A stretch of 64,000 nucleotides of DNA from assembly GCA_023391075.1 (NCBI GenBank), contig JAEWBQ010000004.1, forward strand, positions 1 through 64,000, in the 5' to 3' direction. Made by a program: the position numbers and the translations under genes. The stretch comes from Candidatus Parcubacteria bacterium. GTDB taxonomy: Bacteria > Patescibacteriota > Saccharimonadia > Saccharimonadales > Saccharimonadaceae. Shown one piece after another: positions 1 through 6,914 of this stretch. Under the pieces are notes generated by a model that was not told where the DNA came from, did no database searches, and worked only from the letters and a program-made list of their open reading frames with translations. How positions within the stretch are numbered: position 1 is the first letter of the stretch; each line of letters begins with the position of its first letter.

Positions 1-267
1 GCCGAACACTGTAGCGAGCGCAATCATTATCGGAGTGATATTCGGATTTCTATGCTGTACGAACCACGAAGCCACAAGGTGGTCTTGGTGAACGATGCCC
101 GTATTCATTGTCACTTGAATAATGAGCGCAATAAAGAACGCCAGACCAATGCCCATCAAGACAAACGCAGCGGCAATAAGCTTGCTTCGCACCTGTGGTG
201 ATACGTATCGCTCTTCTACGACAAATTTTTTATGCCAATTAGTGATACGAATTCTATATTTATTCAT
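1..267 (-). CDS. PAP2-family membrane phosphatase, N-terminal part (cut by window edge)
   Basis: The frame is open from ATG at 267 to the window edge (89 codons). The N-terminus is basic, followed by a hydrophobic segment at about residues 30-52, then D..V.SWFVQHRNPNIT, which resembles the stretch after the first helix of PAP2 (type 2 phosphatidic acid phosphatase) proteins. The catalytic motifs would lie outside the window. Members dephosphorylate lipid phosphates such as undecaprenyl diphosphate at the membrane. A -10 (TATAAT, 312-317 on the minus strand) gives a leader of about 40 nt. It is the last visible member of the cassette array. The family call is inference from a partial match. 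Confidence 0.65.
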   Translation of the reverse strand, partial: MNKYRIRITNWHKKFVVEERYVSPQVRSKLIAAAFVLMGIGLAFFIALIIQVTMNTGIVHQDHLVASWFVQHRNPNITPIMIALATVFG

Positions 268-398
268 TGATAGGGTCTTTCTGTTGTGGCTTATTGCGCA
301 CAGTAGGAGTTATTATACTACTAAAAGTAGCGTTTATTTTAAACATCGCACTCACCTATCTTCTGGTGCAGCAGTTTTCTGCCGTATCTGTACCAAAC

Positions 399-426
399 AA
401 AAAGATCTCGGCGCGTGAGATCTTTT
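399..426 (-). terminator. Cassette-junction terminator A
   Basis: Inverted repeat AAAAGATCTC / GAGATCTTTT with an ATTTG-type T-run on the minus strand. It ends the transcript of the 490-909 gene after repeat A. Confidence 0.75.
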
Positions 427-470
427 AAGCACACGTGCTATAGCTGCCTTAGGTAGACGTGTCGAGAACC
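427..470 (-). repeat. Cassette junction repeat A (divergent)
   Basis: Occupies the same place as the other junction repeats, between a stop codon and a terminator. The primary sequence differs but folds alike: an outer stem ACACGT / ACGTGT and an inner hairpin CTGCC-TTA-GGTAG. It is the best single example of structure kept while sequence changes. Confidence 0.65.
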
Positions 471-489
471 TAATTAGACTCGTCCTTAC

Positions 490-909
490 TTATTTACGGA
501 CTTCATGAGCGGCAATGACAATCGCGCGAAGTAGATCAATCTCGCTGAGGTCGTTAATAGGCGCTTCTGCAGACTGATCAAAATACACACCACCCGGTAT
601 GCGCTTTTCTATTCCCTCATTTTTTGTAGCAGTACCGTCTAGTTTAAGAAGATATGAAACAGGGTGCTGGTACGTCCGTGTGTCGCGAGTTATCCCGAGT
701 TTTTCGTCATGCTCTCCCTGCTCGTCTTCCCACGCTGGCCAATATGTTACTGTCCAGTTTACTTCACCTATCGTTACATCGATCCCGCCCGGTGAGTCAT
801 AGAGATCCACGTTATTTCGGCACTCATCATATATAGTCGCAATAAGCCGCTTGCGCGCCTCTTCGTCCGAAGCGCCCTCGTGTCGTTCAGCTTTATCGCC
901 TCTCTCCAT
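490..909 (-). CDS. Hypothetical cassette protein (139 aa)
   Basis: Not recognised. It is an acidic, soluble-looking protein with no signal peptide or membrane segment; the middle contains a W..TYWPAWEDE stretch. An in-frame ATG lies upstream at 936, but a -10 hexamer TATACT (917-922, minus) sits between the two. The ATG at 909 follows that -10 by 7 nt, so 909 is the better start and the mRNA would be leaderless. Its stop is followed at once by repeat A and a terminator. Confidence 0.7.
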   Translation of the reverse strand: MERGDKAERHEGASDEEARKRLIATIYDECRNNVDLYDSPGGIDVTIGEVNWTVTYWPAWEDEQGEHDEKLGITRDTRTYQHPVSYLLKLDGTATKNEGIEKRIPGGVYFDQSAEAPINDLSEIDLLRAIVIAAHEVRK

Positions 910-947
910 AGTAAATAGTATATCGCGTCCGTGCATTGACTTAAAAC

Positions 948-971
948 AAAAGACCTCCGCTGAGATCTTTT
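948..971 (-). terminator. Cassette-junction terminator B
   Basis: Stem AAAAGACCTC / GAGATCTTTT with loop CGCT, downstream of repeat B in minus-strand reading. Confidence 0.7.
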
Positions 972-975
972 AGAT

Positions 976-1010
976 ATAAGCTCTATGGCAGCCCCTCGTG
1001 GAAGAGTTAC
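976..1010 (-). repeat. Cassette junction repeat B
   Basis: Consensus-type copy. On the plus strand it has ATAAGCTCTATGGCAG, then CCCCTCGTGG, then AAGAGTT. The outer arms AAgCTCT / AGAGTT pair with one bulged G. It separates the inverted gene at 1114 from the minus-strand gene at 490. Confidence 0.85.
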
Positions 1011-1113
1011 TCACTCTATCTACGAGGACTGATAATATGAAAGGATTTTGCCTTTGTGCCGCCGATTGCAGTTCTGTATATAAAACCGGTTTTTACACGA
1101 TATAATTTTATAT

Positions 1114-1473
1114 ATGCAGTCACCCTCCGATAATGTCATTGAACATTTTTTACAGACACAAGTACTCTCTCTGTTTCCACTTCCTGATGGTAATCTAATT
1201 TGGCAAGGATCTAGTGAGCTTAATGCGCAAGCTTCTACGTATTATTTTTGTATTGATAATGCCAACTATCTTCTCGTGAATGAATCCCATCACGGAGTTG
1301 GTGATAATGCACTTCACAACTTAGTCATTGGAAACGCAGTCGCACCGCACCAAAAGGTTGTATCGATACGTCCGAAAGAAGGCGCGCGTCACTATGTAAA
1401 TCTTGCGAATAAAAAAATCAAAACAATTCCTCAACTTACGGGAGATTTTAGCGTATTTCTTATTCAAGACTAA
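1114..1473 (+). CDS. Hypothetical protein, only cassette gene in inverted orientation (119 aa)
   Basis: Not recognised. It is soluble and moderately hydrophobic, with no obvious catalytic motif. It runs opposite to every other gene of the array. A TATAAT at 1101-1106 is followed by 7 nt and the ATG, so it appears leaderless like its neighbours. It lies between repeats B and C, so it fills one cassette slot in reverse. No clear terminator follows its stop codon. Confidence 0.7.
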   Translation: MQSPSDNVIEHFLQTQVLSLFPLPDGNLIWQGSSELNAQASTYYFCIDNANYLLVNESHHGVGDNALHNLVIGNAVAPHQKVVSIRPKEGARHYVNLANKKIKTIPQLTGDFSVFLIQD

Positions 1474-1559
1474 AAATATATTCTATATTACAGTAGACGG
1501 TGATTTGTATACTCAGTTAACAAATAACAATGGACCATATTTCTATGATCTATTCAAAC

Positions 1560-1600
1560 ATAAGCTCTATGGCAGCCCCTCGTGGAAGGGTTCAGAACTT
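1560..1600 (-). repeat. Cassette junction repeat C
   Basis: Consensus-type copy directly after the stop of the HIT gene. The terminator beside it is degenerate. The flank (CCATATTTCTATGATCT followed by TTCAAACATAAG) closely matches the flank of repeat J at 5925-5955, so the two junctions share a recent origin. Confidence 0.85.
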
Positions 1601-2017
1601 TTAAAGATTCTCTTTTAGGGCTTGAGTAAGCAATGCACGGTCATGTGCTGGCATCGGTTCGTTACTGTAAGTCCTTGGCAGCTCTGGTAGTGTGATGGGC
1701 TTACCCCACGACTCAGTCTTGTTACGCCCATATATATGAATATGGAAAAATGGTGTCGCACCGGGTAATAAGCCCCAGTTGCCATTGGCTTGCAAATTTA
1801 GCCACGGAGCTAAGTCGAGATCACTGATGACTTTACTAACTTTTGAGGCCAGTTTGAATGTCTCGCCCGACAGGTCAGGGTCTTCCCATGCAGTAACAAT
1901 ATCGGCTTTCGGTGCGACAAGAACATGGAGGCCTTCGGAGTACGGAATATGTGGGTTAAACGGAGTCTTTACTAGGAAGGTGTCGTTTTCCCATAGGAGG
2001 TAGTTGTTGCCAATCAT
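1601..2017 (-). CDS. HIT-like protein (diadenosine tetraphosphate hydrolase-like)
   Basis: 138 residues. FFHIHIYGR (about residues 90-98) resembles the histidine-triad signature H-x-H-x-H, but the third histidine is replaced, so catalysis is uncertain. The preceding PHIPYSEGLHVLVAPK is typical of HIT nucleotide-binding folds. Family members hydrolyse or transfer nucleotides bound to phosphate leaving groups. The start is set by an extended -10 TGGTATGAT (2024-2032, minus) ending exactly 6 nt before ATG, with no room for a Shine-Dalgarno site. A broken paralogue lies at 5508-5899. Confidence 0.75.
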   Translation of the reverse strand: MIGNNYLLWENDTFLVKTPFNPHIPYSEGLHVLVAPKADIVTAWEDPDLSGETFKLASKVSKVISDLDLAPWLNLQANGNWGLLPGATPFFHIHIYGRNKTESWGKPITLPELPRTYSNEPMPAHDRALLTQALKENL

Positions 2018-2035
2018 GTGACTATCATACCAAAC

Positions 2036-2064
2036 AAAAAGACCTCCATAGCGGAGATCTTTTT
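2036..2064 (-). terminator. Cassette-junction terminator D
   Basis: Stem AAAAAGATCTCC / GGAGGTCTTTTT, minus strand. Its T-run leads directly into the extended -10 of the HIT gene. Confidence 0.8.
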
Positions 2065-2068
2065 AAAC

Positions 2069-2107
2069 ACAAGCTCTATGGCAGCCCCTCGTGGAAGAGT
2101 TAAGAAC
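2069..2107 (-). repeat. Cassette junction repeat D
   Basis: Consensus-type copy between the stop of the DUF218 gene and terminator D. The outer arms AAgCTCT / AGAGTT are intact. Confidence 0.85.
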
Positions 2108-2114
2108 AACTCGG

Positions 2115-2957
2115 CTATGAAGTAAGATCTTGTTGCATAAGATCGACCTTTGTCTCAAGGACGAGCTTTGCGTATTCGTTGAGTACGAGAGCAATAGTTT
2201 TACTATCCTTGTACCAACCTTCTTTAGTGAAACTTGCTGACTGGGCCCTGGGCGCGGTAACTTTGATGTCGATATCCCAAGGTGTAAATTTATACCAATC
2301 CATTTTTGCGCGACTTAAGATAAAGTCTGTTGCGACCAGCGTTATGCTGGCAGGTTTCCAGTCCAGGGCGATTAGTAAATCAATACTTCGTTTAACATTA
2401 TCTGGAATAGTTATGGCCTTTTCTTCGATAAATAAGTCCGAAATAGGTATTCCTGCGTCCTGGGCGAACTTAGCCATTCGTGCAGCCTCTGACTCGGTCG
2501 CCTGTCCGTAATTGGGCCGGTGGCCGCTAATAATGATCTTAGATGCAACTCCTTGCTTGTAGAGATTAACCGCATGCTCTATACGTGCATTTGAAGCGGC
2601 ACCGAAAACAAATAGCGCCTCACTGGTCGACTCGTCCCTTGCCGGCACTAGACATGTGTAGAGAGTTTCGTATATTTCGGCAAGCTCCTGGTTTGTTCGT
2701 ATATATTCGGTAATGTCTTGGTGATTCTTGTTTATCTTATTGATGAGCGTGTTTATATCCATCTCTTTGTATGAATCGATCCATGTGTCATCACTAGCAG
2801 CTATTTCTGATATGTTTTTATATGTATCAAATATAGAGATATTACTATCGAGAAAGTCGTATCGCACGGCTAACCTAGGTGACTCTTTGGAGAGTATCGT
2901 CGTTAATTCTTCGGTGGATGGTAGCTCGGCACCGCTCGTACGCTCTTTATGAGACAT
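2115..2957 (-). CDS. DUF218 (ElyC/SanA/YdcF-like) domain protein
   Basis: 280 residues. The C-terminal half carries the DUF218 pattern: ALFVFGAASNARIEHAV, then KIIISGHRPN, ESEAARMAKFAQDAGIP, and the end of strand ..LVATDFILSR. The N-terminal 110 residues are not recognised. DUF218 proteins are linked to envelope and polysaccharide maintenance in other bacteria, but their reaction is not settled. There is no signal peptide or anchor, so it appears cytosolic. The -10 TATATT (2964-2969, minus) ends 6 nt before ATG. Confidence 0.75.
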   Translation of the reverse strand: MSHKERTSGAELPSTEELTTILSKESPRLAVRYDFLDSNISIFDTYKNISEIAASDDTWIDSYKEMDINTLINKINKNHQDITEYIRTNQELAEIYETLYTCLVPARDESTSEALFVFGAASNARIEHAVNLYKQGVASKIIISGHRPNYGQATESEAARMAKFAQDAGIPISDLFIEEKAITIPDNVKRSIDLLIALDWKPASITLVATDFILSRAKMDWYKFTPWDIDIKVTAPRAQSASFTKEGWYKDSKTIALVLNEYAKLVLETKVDLMQQDLTS

Positions 2958-2971
2958 GTATCTAATATAAC

Positions 2972-3000
2972 AAAAAGACCTCCGCGATGGAGATCTCTTT
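2972..3000 (-). terminator. Cassette-junction terminator E
   Basis: Stem AAAGAGATCTCC / GGAGGTCTTTTT on the minus strand, next to the promoter of the DUF218 gene. Confidence 0.75.
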
Positions 3001-3004
3001 AAAC

Positions 3005-3044
3005 ATGAGTTCTATGGCAGCCCCTCGTGGAAGAGTTCAGAACT
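3005..3044 (-). repeat. Cassette junction repeat E
   Basis: Consensus-type copy (ATGAGTTCTATGGCAG variant), about 90 nt downstream of the stop of the 3132-3434 gene. Confidence 0.8.
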
Positions 3045-3131
3045 ATGGCTATAAGAAGAGAGATGACTGCGGCTGCGGTGCGAACTCGATCTCGACTCAC
3101 GTCAATATCGGTTCTGCGCCGCGGCACACAA

Positions 3132-3434
3132 TCATCCCCGATTGTTGGAGAGCGGTAGCTCGGTTGAGGGTAGGATCCGTTCTGCTTGTCGATCGCACCA
3201 TGTCCGCAGCTTGGCGTTGTACTGTATTGCCTGGCCCCAGCCGAGGAATACGCACATGAATCCGACACAGGCGATAGGCATGACAATAAACATTGTTATC
3301 ATGACGGCTCCATATGACATGAGCCATGCCATGATCGCCACGGCCAGTCCTGCATAGGTCATGCATACAGCGAAAGCGATCCATGTCGGCAGTGTTACTG
3401 TCGTAAACCAGGCAATTATCCTAAGAACTCGCAT
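3132..3434 (-). CDS. Small membrane protein, cassette cargo (100 aa)
   Basis: Not recognised. Hydrophobic segments at about residues 5-25, 28-48 and 50-68 suggest two or three membrane helices, followed by a basic C-terminus. An in-frame stop just upstream fixes the ATG at 3434. Unlike its neighbours it has a leader of about 100 nt or more after terminator F. Confidence 0.6.
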   Translation of the reverse strand: MRVLRIIAWFTTVTLPTWIAFAVCMTYAGLAVAIMAWLMSYGAVMITMFIVMPIACVGFMCVFLGWGQAIQYNAKLRTWCDRQAERILPSTELPLSNNRG

Positions 3435-3554
3435 TGCTCTGTCCGATCTCTACTATCTACGGGGATCTCCCGCGGATATGAGCCATATTGTGACATCACT
3501 TTTCATTTTAATCAATACGTCTTCACTCGACTGACGCCAGTTTAATTAACAAAC

Positions 3555-3582
3555 AAAAAGACCTCCGGCTGGAGATCTTTTT
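3555..3582 (-). terminator. Cassette-junction terminator F
   Basis: Stem AAAAAGATCTCC / GGAGGTCTTTTT with loop AGCC, minus strand. Confidence 0.8.
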
Positions 3583-3586
3583 AAAT

Positions 3587-3625
3587 ATAAGCTTCGTGGC
3601 AGCCCCTCGTGGGCGAGTTAAGAAT
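3587..3625 (-). repeat. Cassette junction repeat F
   Basis: Consensus core TGGCAGCCCCTCGTGG, but the outer arms read AAgCTT / GAGTT and the inner stem reads CCC-TCGT-GGG. Pairing is kept with changed bases. Confidence 0.8.
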
Positions 3626-4133
3626 TTTTAATTCCTTTCAAGGATAGCGCGGTATATGCAATTGAGTTCTCGTCTTTAATATCTTTTAGTAAAAAGACCT
3701 TATCAATTAAGAACTCACGATTGCTGTACTTTTCGTAATCGATAACTATTTGTCTATTATATTCTGCAGTAACATGCGGTAAGTAATTGTCGCCATCGCG
3801 CTCTGGATAGCGAGAAAGTATAGTTTCTTCGAGAAATGCGATGAGCTTATTATGAAAATTCACTAATTCGGGCGCTGCTTCTACCTCGATAACCCTTACT
3901 GGCATTCGGGCGGGCTGCGTCAGCTCTTTTGTGTGAATGGTGAAACTTGGCGTCATACCACAATATGCAGCCAGTTTGTCGAGTAATTCTTCCTCGGCTA
4001 TATCCACTAATTTGAATCGTCGTTTTAGAGCAATCTGCGGAAACCACCCATTCTCTCCATAGTAAACTGGCTCACCAATAGCAGGCTCGCCATCGAGGAA
4101 TGCAGCAAGTTGGTAGGGATACTCTAAATTCAT
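3618..4133 (-). CDS. 2H phosphoesterase-like (2'-5' RNA ligase-like) protein with a changed first motif
   Basis: 171 residues. HVTAEY (about residue 130) matches an H-x-T motif of the 2H phosphoesterase superfamily. The expected first motif falls in FPQIALKRRF (about residue 31), where the catalytic His position holds Gln. Superfamily members act on 2',3'-cyclic phosphates or 2'-5' linked nucleotides; the loss of one His suggests altered or no catalysis. An extended -10 TGATATGAT (4140-4148, minus) ends 6 nt before ATG. The stop codon lies inside the end of repeat F. Confidence 0.6.
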   Translation of the reverse strand: MNLEYPYQLAAFLDGEPAIGEPVYYGENGWFPQIALKRRFKLVDIAEEELLDKLAAYCGMTPSFTIHTKELTQPARMPVRVIEVEAAPELVNFHNKLIAFLEETILSRYPERDGDNYLPHVTAEYNRQIVIDYEKYSNREFLIDKVFLLKDIKDENSIAYTALSLKGIKNS

Positions 4134-4151
4134 GCCCCTATCATATCAGAC

Positions 4152-4179
4152 AAAAAGACCTCCGGCTGGAGATCTTTTT
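4152..4179 (-). terminator. Cassette-junction terminator G
   Basis: Stem AAAAAGATCTCC / GGAGGTCTTTTT, nearly identical to terminator F. Confidence 0.8.
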
Positions 4180-4183
4180 AAAC

Positions 4184-4221
4184 ATAAGCTCTATGGCAGC
4201 CCCTCGTGGATGAGTTCAGAA
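4184..4221 (-). repeat. Cassette junction repeat G
   Basis: Consensus-type copy with outer arms AAgCTC / GAGTT. Confidence 0.85.
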
Positions 4222-4267
4222 TCTTTTGTGAGTGTAAAGATTAGCCGGTGTGCTTGGCTTCAAGTAT

Positions 4268-4579
4268 TTAAATCGAGTATTTCTCTAAGTTGTTGACCGT
4301 GATTTTACTTAGTACTGGGTTCGGGACATTCTGTCGCGTTAAGGTAACATGGGCATCTGCAGCTACACTATGTATAAATTTGGTAATGAGTTCTGCATCA
4401 TTTTCATTCAAAACGGCAAAACGAACTGCATTAGCAATGTCTTCAGTATTCTCGATCAGTAGATTAATACCATTCTCAACGGCAAATTTTCGAGTTCTAC
4501 CGCGCATTTGCACACCGTTAAGGGCGGATTCGCTAGCAGTTACATCATATACATACCACTTTAATAACTCGTCATTCAT
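4268..4579 (-). CDS. Hypothetical cassette protein (103 aa)
   Basis: Not recognised. It is a small soluble protein with mixed alpha/beta character and no clear motif. The start is decided by the promoter: TATAAT (4586-4591, minus) with an upstream TGC ends exactly 6 nt before the ATG at 4579. A longer in-frame ATG at 4633 lies inside the terminator/repeat region and is rejected. Confidence 0.65.
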   Translation of the reverse strand: MNDELLKWYVYDVTASESALNGVQMRGRTRKFAVENGINLLIENTEDIANAVRFAVLNENDAELITKFIHSVAADAHVTLTRQNVPNPVLSKITVNNLEKYSI

Positions 4580-4593
4580 GGTGAAATTATAGC

Positions 4594-4622
4594 AAAAAGA
4601 CCTCCCGATTGGAGATCTTTTT
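4594..4622 (-). terminator. Cassette-junction terminator H
   Basis: Stem AAAAAGATCTCC / GGAGGTCTTTTT, minus strand. Confidence 0.8.
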
Positions 4623-4625
4623 AAC

Positions 4626-4684
4626 ATAAGCACTGTGGCAGGGGCTCCAGGACAAGTACCAAACCTACTTATGGTCTAATAAGC
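4626..4684 (-). repeat. Cassette junction repeat H, tRNA-Trp-like variant
   Basis: Differs from the consensus. It carries TGGCAGGGGC (4636-4645) and AACCTAC (4662-4668), both identical and in the same order in the 3' end of tRNA-Trp (12493-12502 and 12514-12520). A hairpin AAGTA-ccaaacc-TACTT (4654-4670) covaries with AAATA / TATTT in repeat M. Confidence 0.75.
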
Positions 4685-4752
4685 TTGTTGGTAAGAGGCG
4701 CAGCGAATATGGGTAATAATTTGCTTAGCGAGAGTATTGGAAAGCAAACTTT

Positions 4753-5250
4753 CTAAATCTCATCTTGTGGTGGTAGTACTGCCCTAGCGGCTGCATATGC
4801 AAGCCCTCCATGTAGCAATAGTATGATGATGGATGCAATAATCCATTCGCTCAATAACGCGTAGATAAGATTACCCGCTGTATATAATAGACCACATGCA
4901 AAGCAATACGCGATAACAAACGGCACAACCGAGGAGCCGCGCATATAATACAGAGCGCTAATCCGTGTAAAGGCAAATTTAAGGTAGCCGAGAAGTATCA
5001 ACCCGCAAAGAAACATCAAAGAGATGCCTAGTAGCGGCTCGCCTTTGACGGAATTAATAGCGAGCGTGGCGAATAGGTATCCTAAGATTAGCACTGGGGT
5101 AAGTAAATAACTCACTTCAAGTGGGATATTCTTCGGTTGCAGCTTCCTGCGACGCTCTTCTCGCTCTTTTTGATCGAGCTCGCGCTCGGCGAAGGTTTTT
5201 GGTTTTGGATATAGCTTTGAGAGCTCGGAATTAGTAAGGCGCCGCTTCAT
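4753..5250 (-). CDS. Membrane protein of unknown function, cassette cargo (165 aa)
   Basis: Not recognised. The N-terminal 45 residues are highly charged (Glu/Arg/Lys-rich). Four hydrophobic segments follow at about 48-68, 73-92, 105-128 and 132-155. It is probably an inner-membrane protein with a cytosolic N-terminus. TATAAT (5260-5265, minus) ends 9 nt before the ATG, so the leader is only 2-3 nt. Confidence 0.65.
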   Translation of the reverse strand: MKRRLTNSELSKLYPKPKTFAERELDQKEREERRRKLQPKNIPLEVSYLLTPVLILGYLFATLAINSVKGEPLLGISLMFLCGLILLGYLKFAFTRISALYYMRGSSVVPFVIAYCFACGLLYTAGNLIYALLSEWIIASIIILLLHGGLAYAAARAVLPPQDEI

Positions 5251-5413
5251 CTTACTATGATTATACAGAATTTTCCTTTAGTTTAAGGCTACTGTACTAT
5301 TTAATAGCGCATGGGTGCACGTCACGTTCACCGAACTACTCGAAACAACGGCTGCATACAACCGAAAAACACGCGGATTTTTGATCGATGGCAGTGACAT
5401 TAAGCAAACTACA

Positions 5414-5481
5414 CAAAACGACCAACAGGACAGTTCGTAATTGTCGAAATACTCAACTTGAGCTATCTTGTCCTATTTGGC
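5414..5481. repeat. Direct repeat of the tRNA-Trp downstream flank (left copy)
   Basis: Matches 12427-12496 over about 68-70 nt: CAAAACGACC at one end, CTCAACTTGAGCT in the middle and GTCCTATTTGGC at the other end. At the native site the last bases are the encoded CCA end of tRNA-Trp. Here the sequence switches after GGC to a cassette repeat (I). The terminator hairpin of the native copy is partly degraded. Confidence 0.8.
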
Positions 5482-5508
5482 CGCTCCTCGTGGAGGTGTT
5501 GCGAACTC
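5474..5508 (-). repeat. Cassette junction repeat I
   Basis: Core CTCC-TCGT-GGAG forms a perfect inner hairpin, with GTTGCGAAC at the far end. It continues directly into the tRNA-Trp flank copy instead of the usual ATAAGCT sequence and terminator. Confidence 0.75.
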
Positions 5509-5899
5509 TAGATACTATTCTTGAGGGCGCGAATGAATAATTCACGGTCATGCTCTGGCATAGGATCGTTACTGTAAGTCTTCGGCAGTTCAGGTAGTGT
5601 TATAGGTTTGCCCCAAGATTCAGTCTTATTGCGTCCATAAATATGGATATGAAAAAACGGTGTGGCACCGGGTAATAGACCCCAGTTTCCGTTTACCTGT
5701 AGATTCAGCCACGGAGCTAGATCAAGGTCGTTGATAACTTTACTTACTTTTGCTGCCAACTTAAATGCTTCGCCGGACAATTCAGAGTCTTCCCAGGCTG
5801 TTGCGACATCCGCCTTGGGCGCGACGATAATATGCAGCCCTTCGGAGTATGGGATGTGCGGATTAAAAGGGGTCTTTACAGATAATTATTGCCGATCAT
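5508..5899 (-). pseudogene. Broken paralogue of the HIT-like gene
   Basis: The C-terminal 90 residues are nearly identical to the HIT-like protein at 1601-2017, including FFHIHIYGR. The promoter (TATGAT 5906-5911, minus, 6 nt before ATG 5899) and first codons MIGNNYL are kept. Compared with the intact copy, 25 nt are missing after codon 7, which shifts the frame to an immediate TAA. Translation could only resume at an internal ATG at 5780. This is either recent decay after duplication or a truncated internal-start product. Confidence 0.75.
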
Positions 5900-5949
5900 G
5901 ACACTATCATAACAAATAAAAAGACCCTATTTCTATGATCTTTTCAAAC

Positions 5950-5990
5950 ATAAGCTCTATGGCGGCCCCTCGTGGACAAGCTTCGGAACT
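5950..5990 (-). repeat. Cassette junction repeat J
   Basis: Core TGGCGGCCCCTCGTGG. The outer arms AAGCT / AGCTT pair without the bulge seen in other copies. The adjoining terminator (5916-5945) is degenerate, as beside repeat C. Confidence 0.8.
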
Positions 5991-6024
5991 ATAGAGTACG
6001 TAAGTGTTATAAATAATGCGAGTG

Positions 6025-6276
6025 CTATTTCTCCTTTTTCTTTCGAAGGGCCAAGCTATAGATAGCGAGAGCCAAGCCTGCTACAAGTGCTATAAGGGAA
6101 GAAACAATACCTGTCCAGTTGGCTGTTTCGGTTGTGCGACAAACGGCAAGTCCATTATTGCCTATATCTCCTGAGTCGCCACATGGGTCGATTACGGGGT
6201 GGAGCATAAAATATAGGAGTGCCAGGAATGATAGGATCGCAATAATTAACGATGCGAAAGCAAGCACTTTATTCAT
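6025..6276 (-). CDS. Small two-helix membrane protein, cassette cargo (83 aa)
   Basis: Not recognised. Hydrophobic segments at about residues 4-26 and 57-76 flank a Cys-containing loop (DPCGDSGD...AVCRT); the C-terminus is RKKKEK. The start MNKVLAF is fixed by -10 TATACT (6283-6288, minus) ending 6 nt before ATG. The longer frame from 6327 begins inside the repeat and is rejected. Confidence 0.65.
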   Translation of the reverse strand: MNKVLAFASLIIAILSFLALLYFMLHPVIDPCGDSGDIGNNGLAVCRTTETANWTGIVSSLIALVAGLALAIYSLALRKKKEK

Positions 6277-6295
6277 GTCGATAGTATACCAAACA

Positions 6296-6322
6296 AAAAG
6301 AGCTCCGACAGGAGATCTTTTA
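6296..6322 (-). terminator. Cassette-junction terminator K
   Basis: Stem AAAAGATCTCC / GGAGCTCTTTT, minus strand. Confidence 0.75.
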
Positions 6323-6325
6323 AGC

Positions 6326-6364
6326 ATAAGATCTATGGCAGCCCCTCGTGGAAGAGTTCAGAAC
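6326..6364 (-). repeat. Cassette junction repeat K
   Basis: Consensus-type copy (ATAAGATCTATGGCAG variant) after the stop of the NUDIX gene. Confidence 0.85.
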
Positions 6365-6384
6365 TTTAGGGCTATAAACGCGAG

Positions 6385-6825
6385 TTAGTCCCAACCCTCT
6401 TCGGCGTATCGTTTTCCTTCGAGGTATGCCTTTAGTGCCCTGCCTACCGTAGGAACAATGTTATCCGGCAGGCTATCGAGAGAAAACCATTCAATTGCAT
6501 CGGATTTGTCGGGTTCGGCTATGCGCGGCTCGCCAGTCCATACCTTAGCAATAAAGTAGTTATCAAAATAGACACCCTTAAGCTCATTTTGTCGATGCAC
6601 AGTAATGGCATGCTCCATGTCTTCCGGTTCGGCTAGAACACCACTCTCCTCGAGGAGTTCTCGTGCCGCCGCCTCTGTGGCTGACTCGCTCTTTTCGATG
6701 TGTCCGGTTGGTGTGGTGTACATTCCGTCCATCCAGCCTGTATTGAATCTTCGTAGCATTAGAATGTGGCCATTCTCAATAAGTAGTGCGTGGGCTGCCG
6801 CATTAGGTGTGAATCTTTCACTCAT
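6385..6825 (-). CDS. NUDIX hydrolase
   Basis: 146 residues with a full NUDIX box at about residues 41-63: GHIEKSE, then REL.EESGV. The glutamates of REXXEE bind the metal. The box is preceded by MYTTPTG, in the position where MutT-like enzymes recognise the substrate. It hydrolyses nucleoside diphosphates linked to another group; the exact substrate is unknown. The -10 TATGAT (6832-6837, minus) ends 6 nt before ATG, so it is leaderless. Confidence 0.85.
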   Translation of the reverse strand: MSERFTPNAAAHALLIENGHILMLRRFNTGWMDGMYTTPTGHIEKSESATEAAARELLEESGVLAEPEDMEHAITVHRQNELKGVYFDNYFIAKVWTGEPRIAEPDKSDAIEWFSLDSLPDNIVPTVGRALKAYLEGKRYAEEGWD

Positions 6826-6843
6826 GAAGTAATCATAGCAAAT

Positions 6844-6868
6844 AAAAAGACCTCTGAAGAGATCTTTT
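6844..6868 (-). terminator. Cassette-junction terminator L
   Basis: Stem AAAAGATCTC / GAGGTCTTTTT, minus strand. Confidence 0.75.
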
Positions 6869-6873
6869 CAAAC

Positions 6874-6913
6874 ATAAGCTCTATGGCAGTTTCTAGCAGA
6901 CGAACTTCGCAAC
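6874..6913 (-). repeat. Cassette junction repeat L (divergent core)
   Basis: Left half is consensus (ATAAGCTCTATGGCAG). The core changes to TTTCTAGCAGAC, which can pair GTTT / AGAC, followed by AACTTCGCAAC. Confidence 0.7.
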
Positions 6914-6914
6914 A

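Noticed and set aside
490..936. Start of the first hypothetical gene at ATG 936
   Set aside because: The -10 element lies between 936 and 909, so RNA made from it cannot include the earlier ATG.
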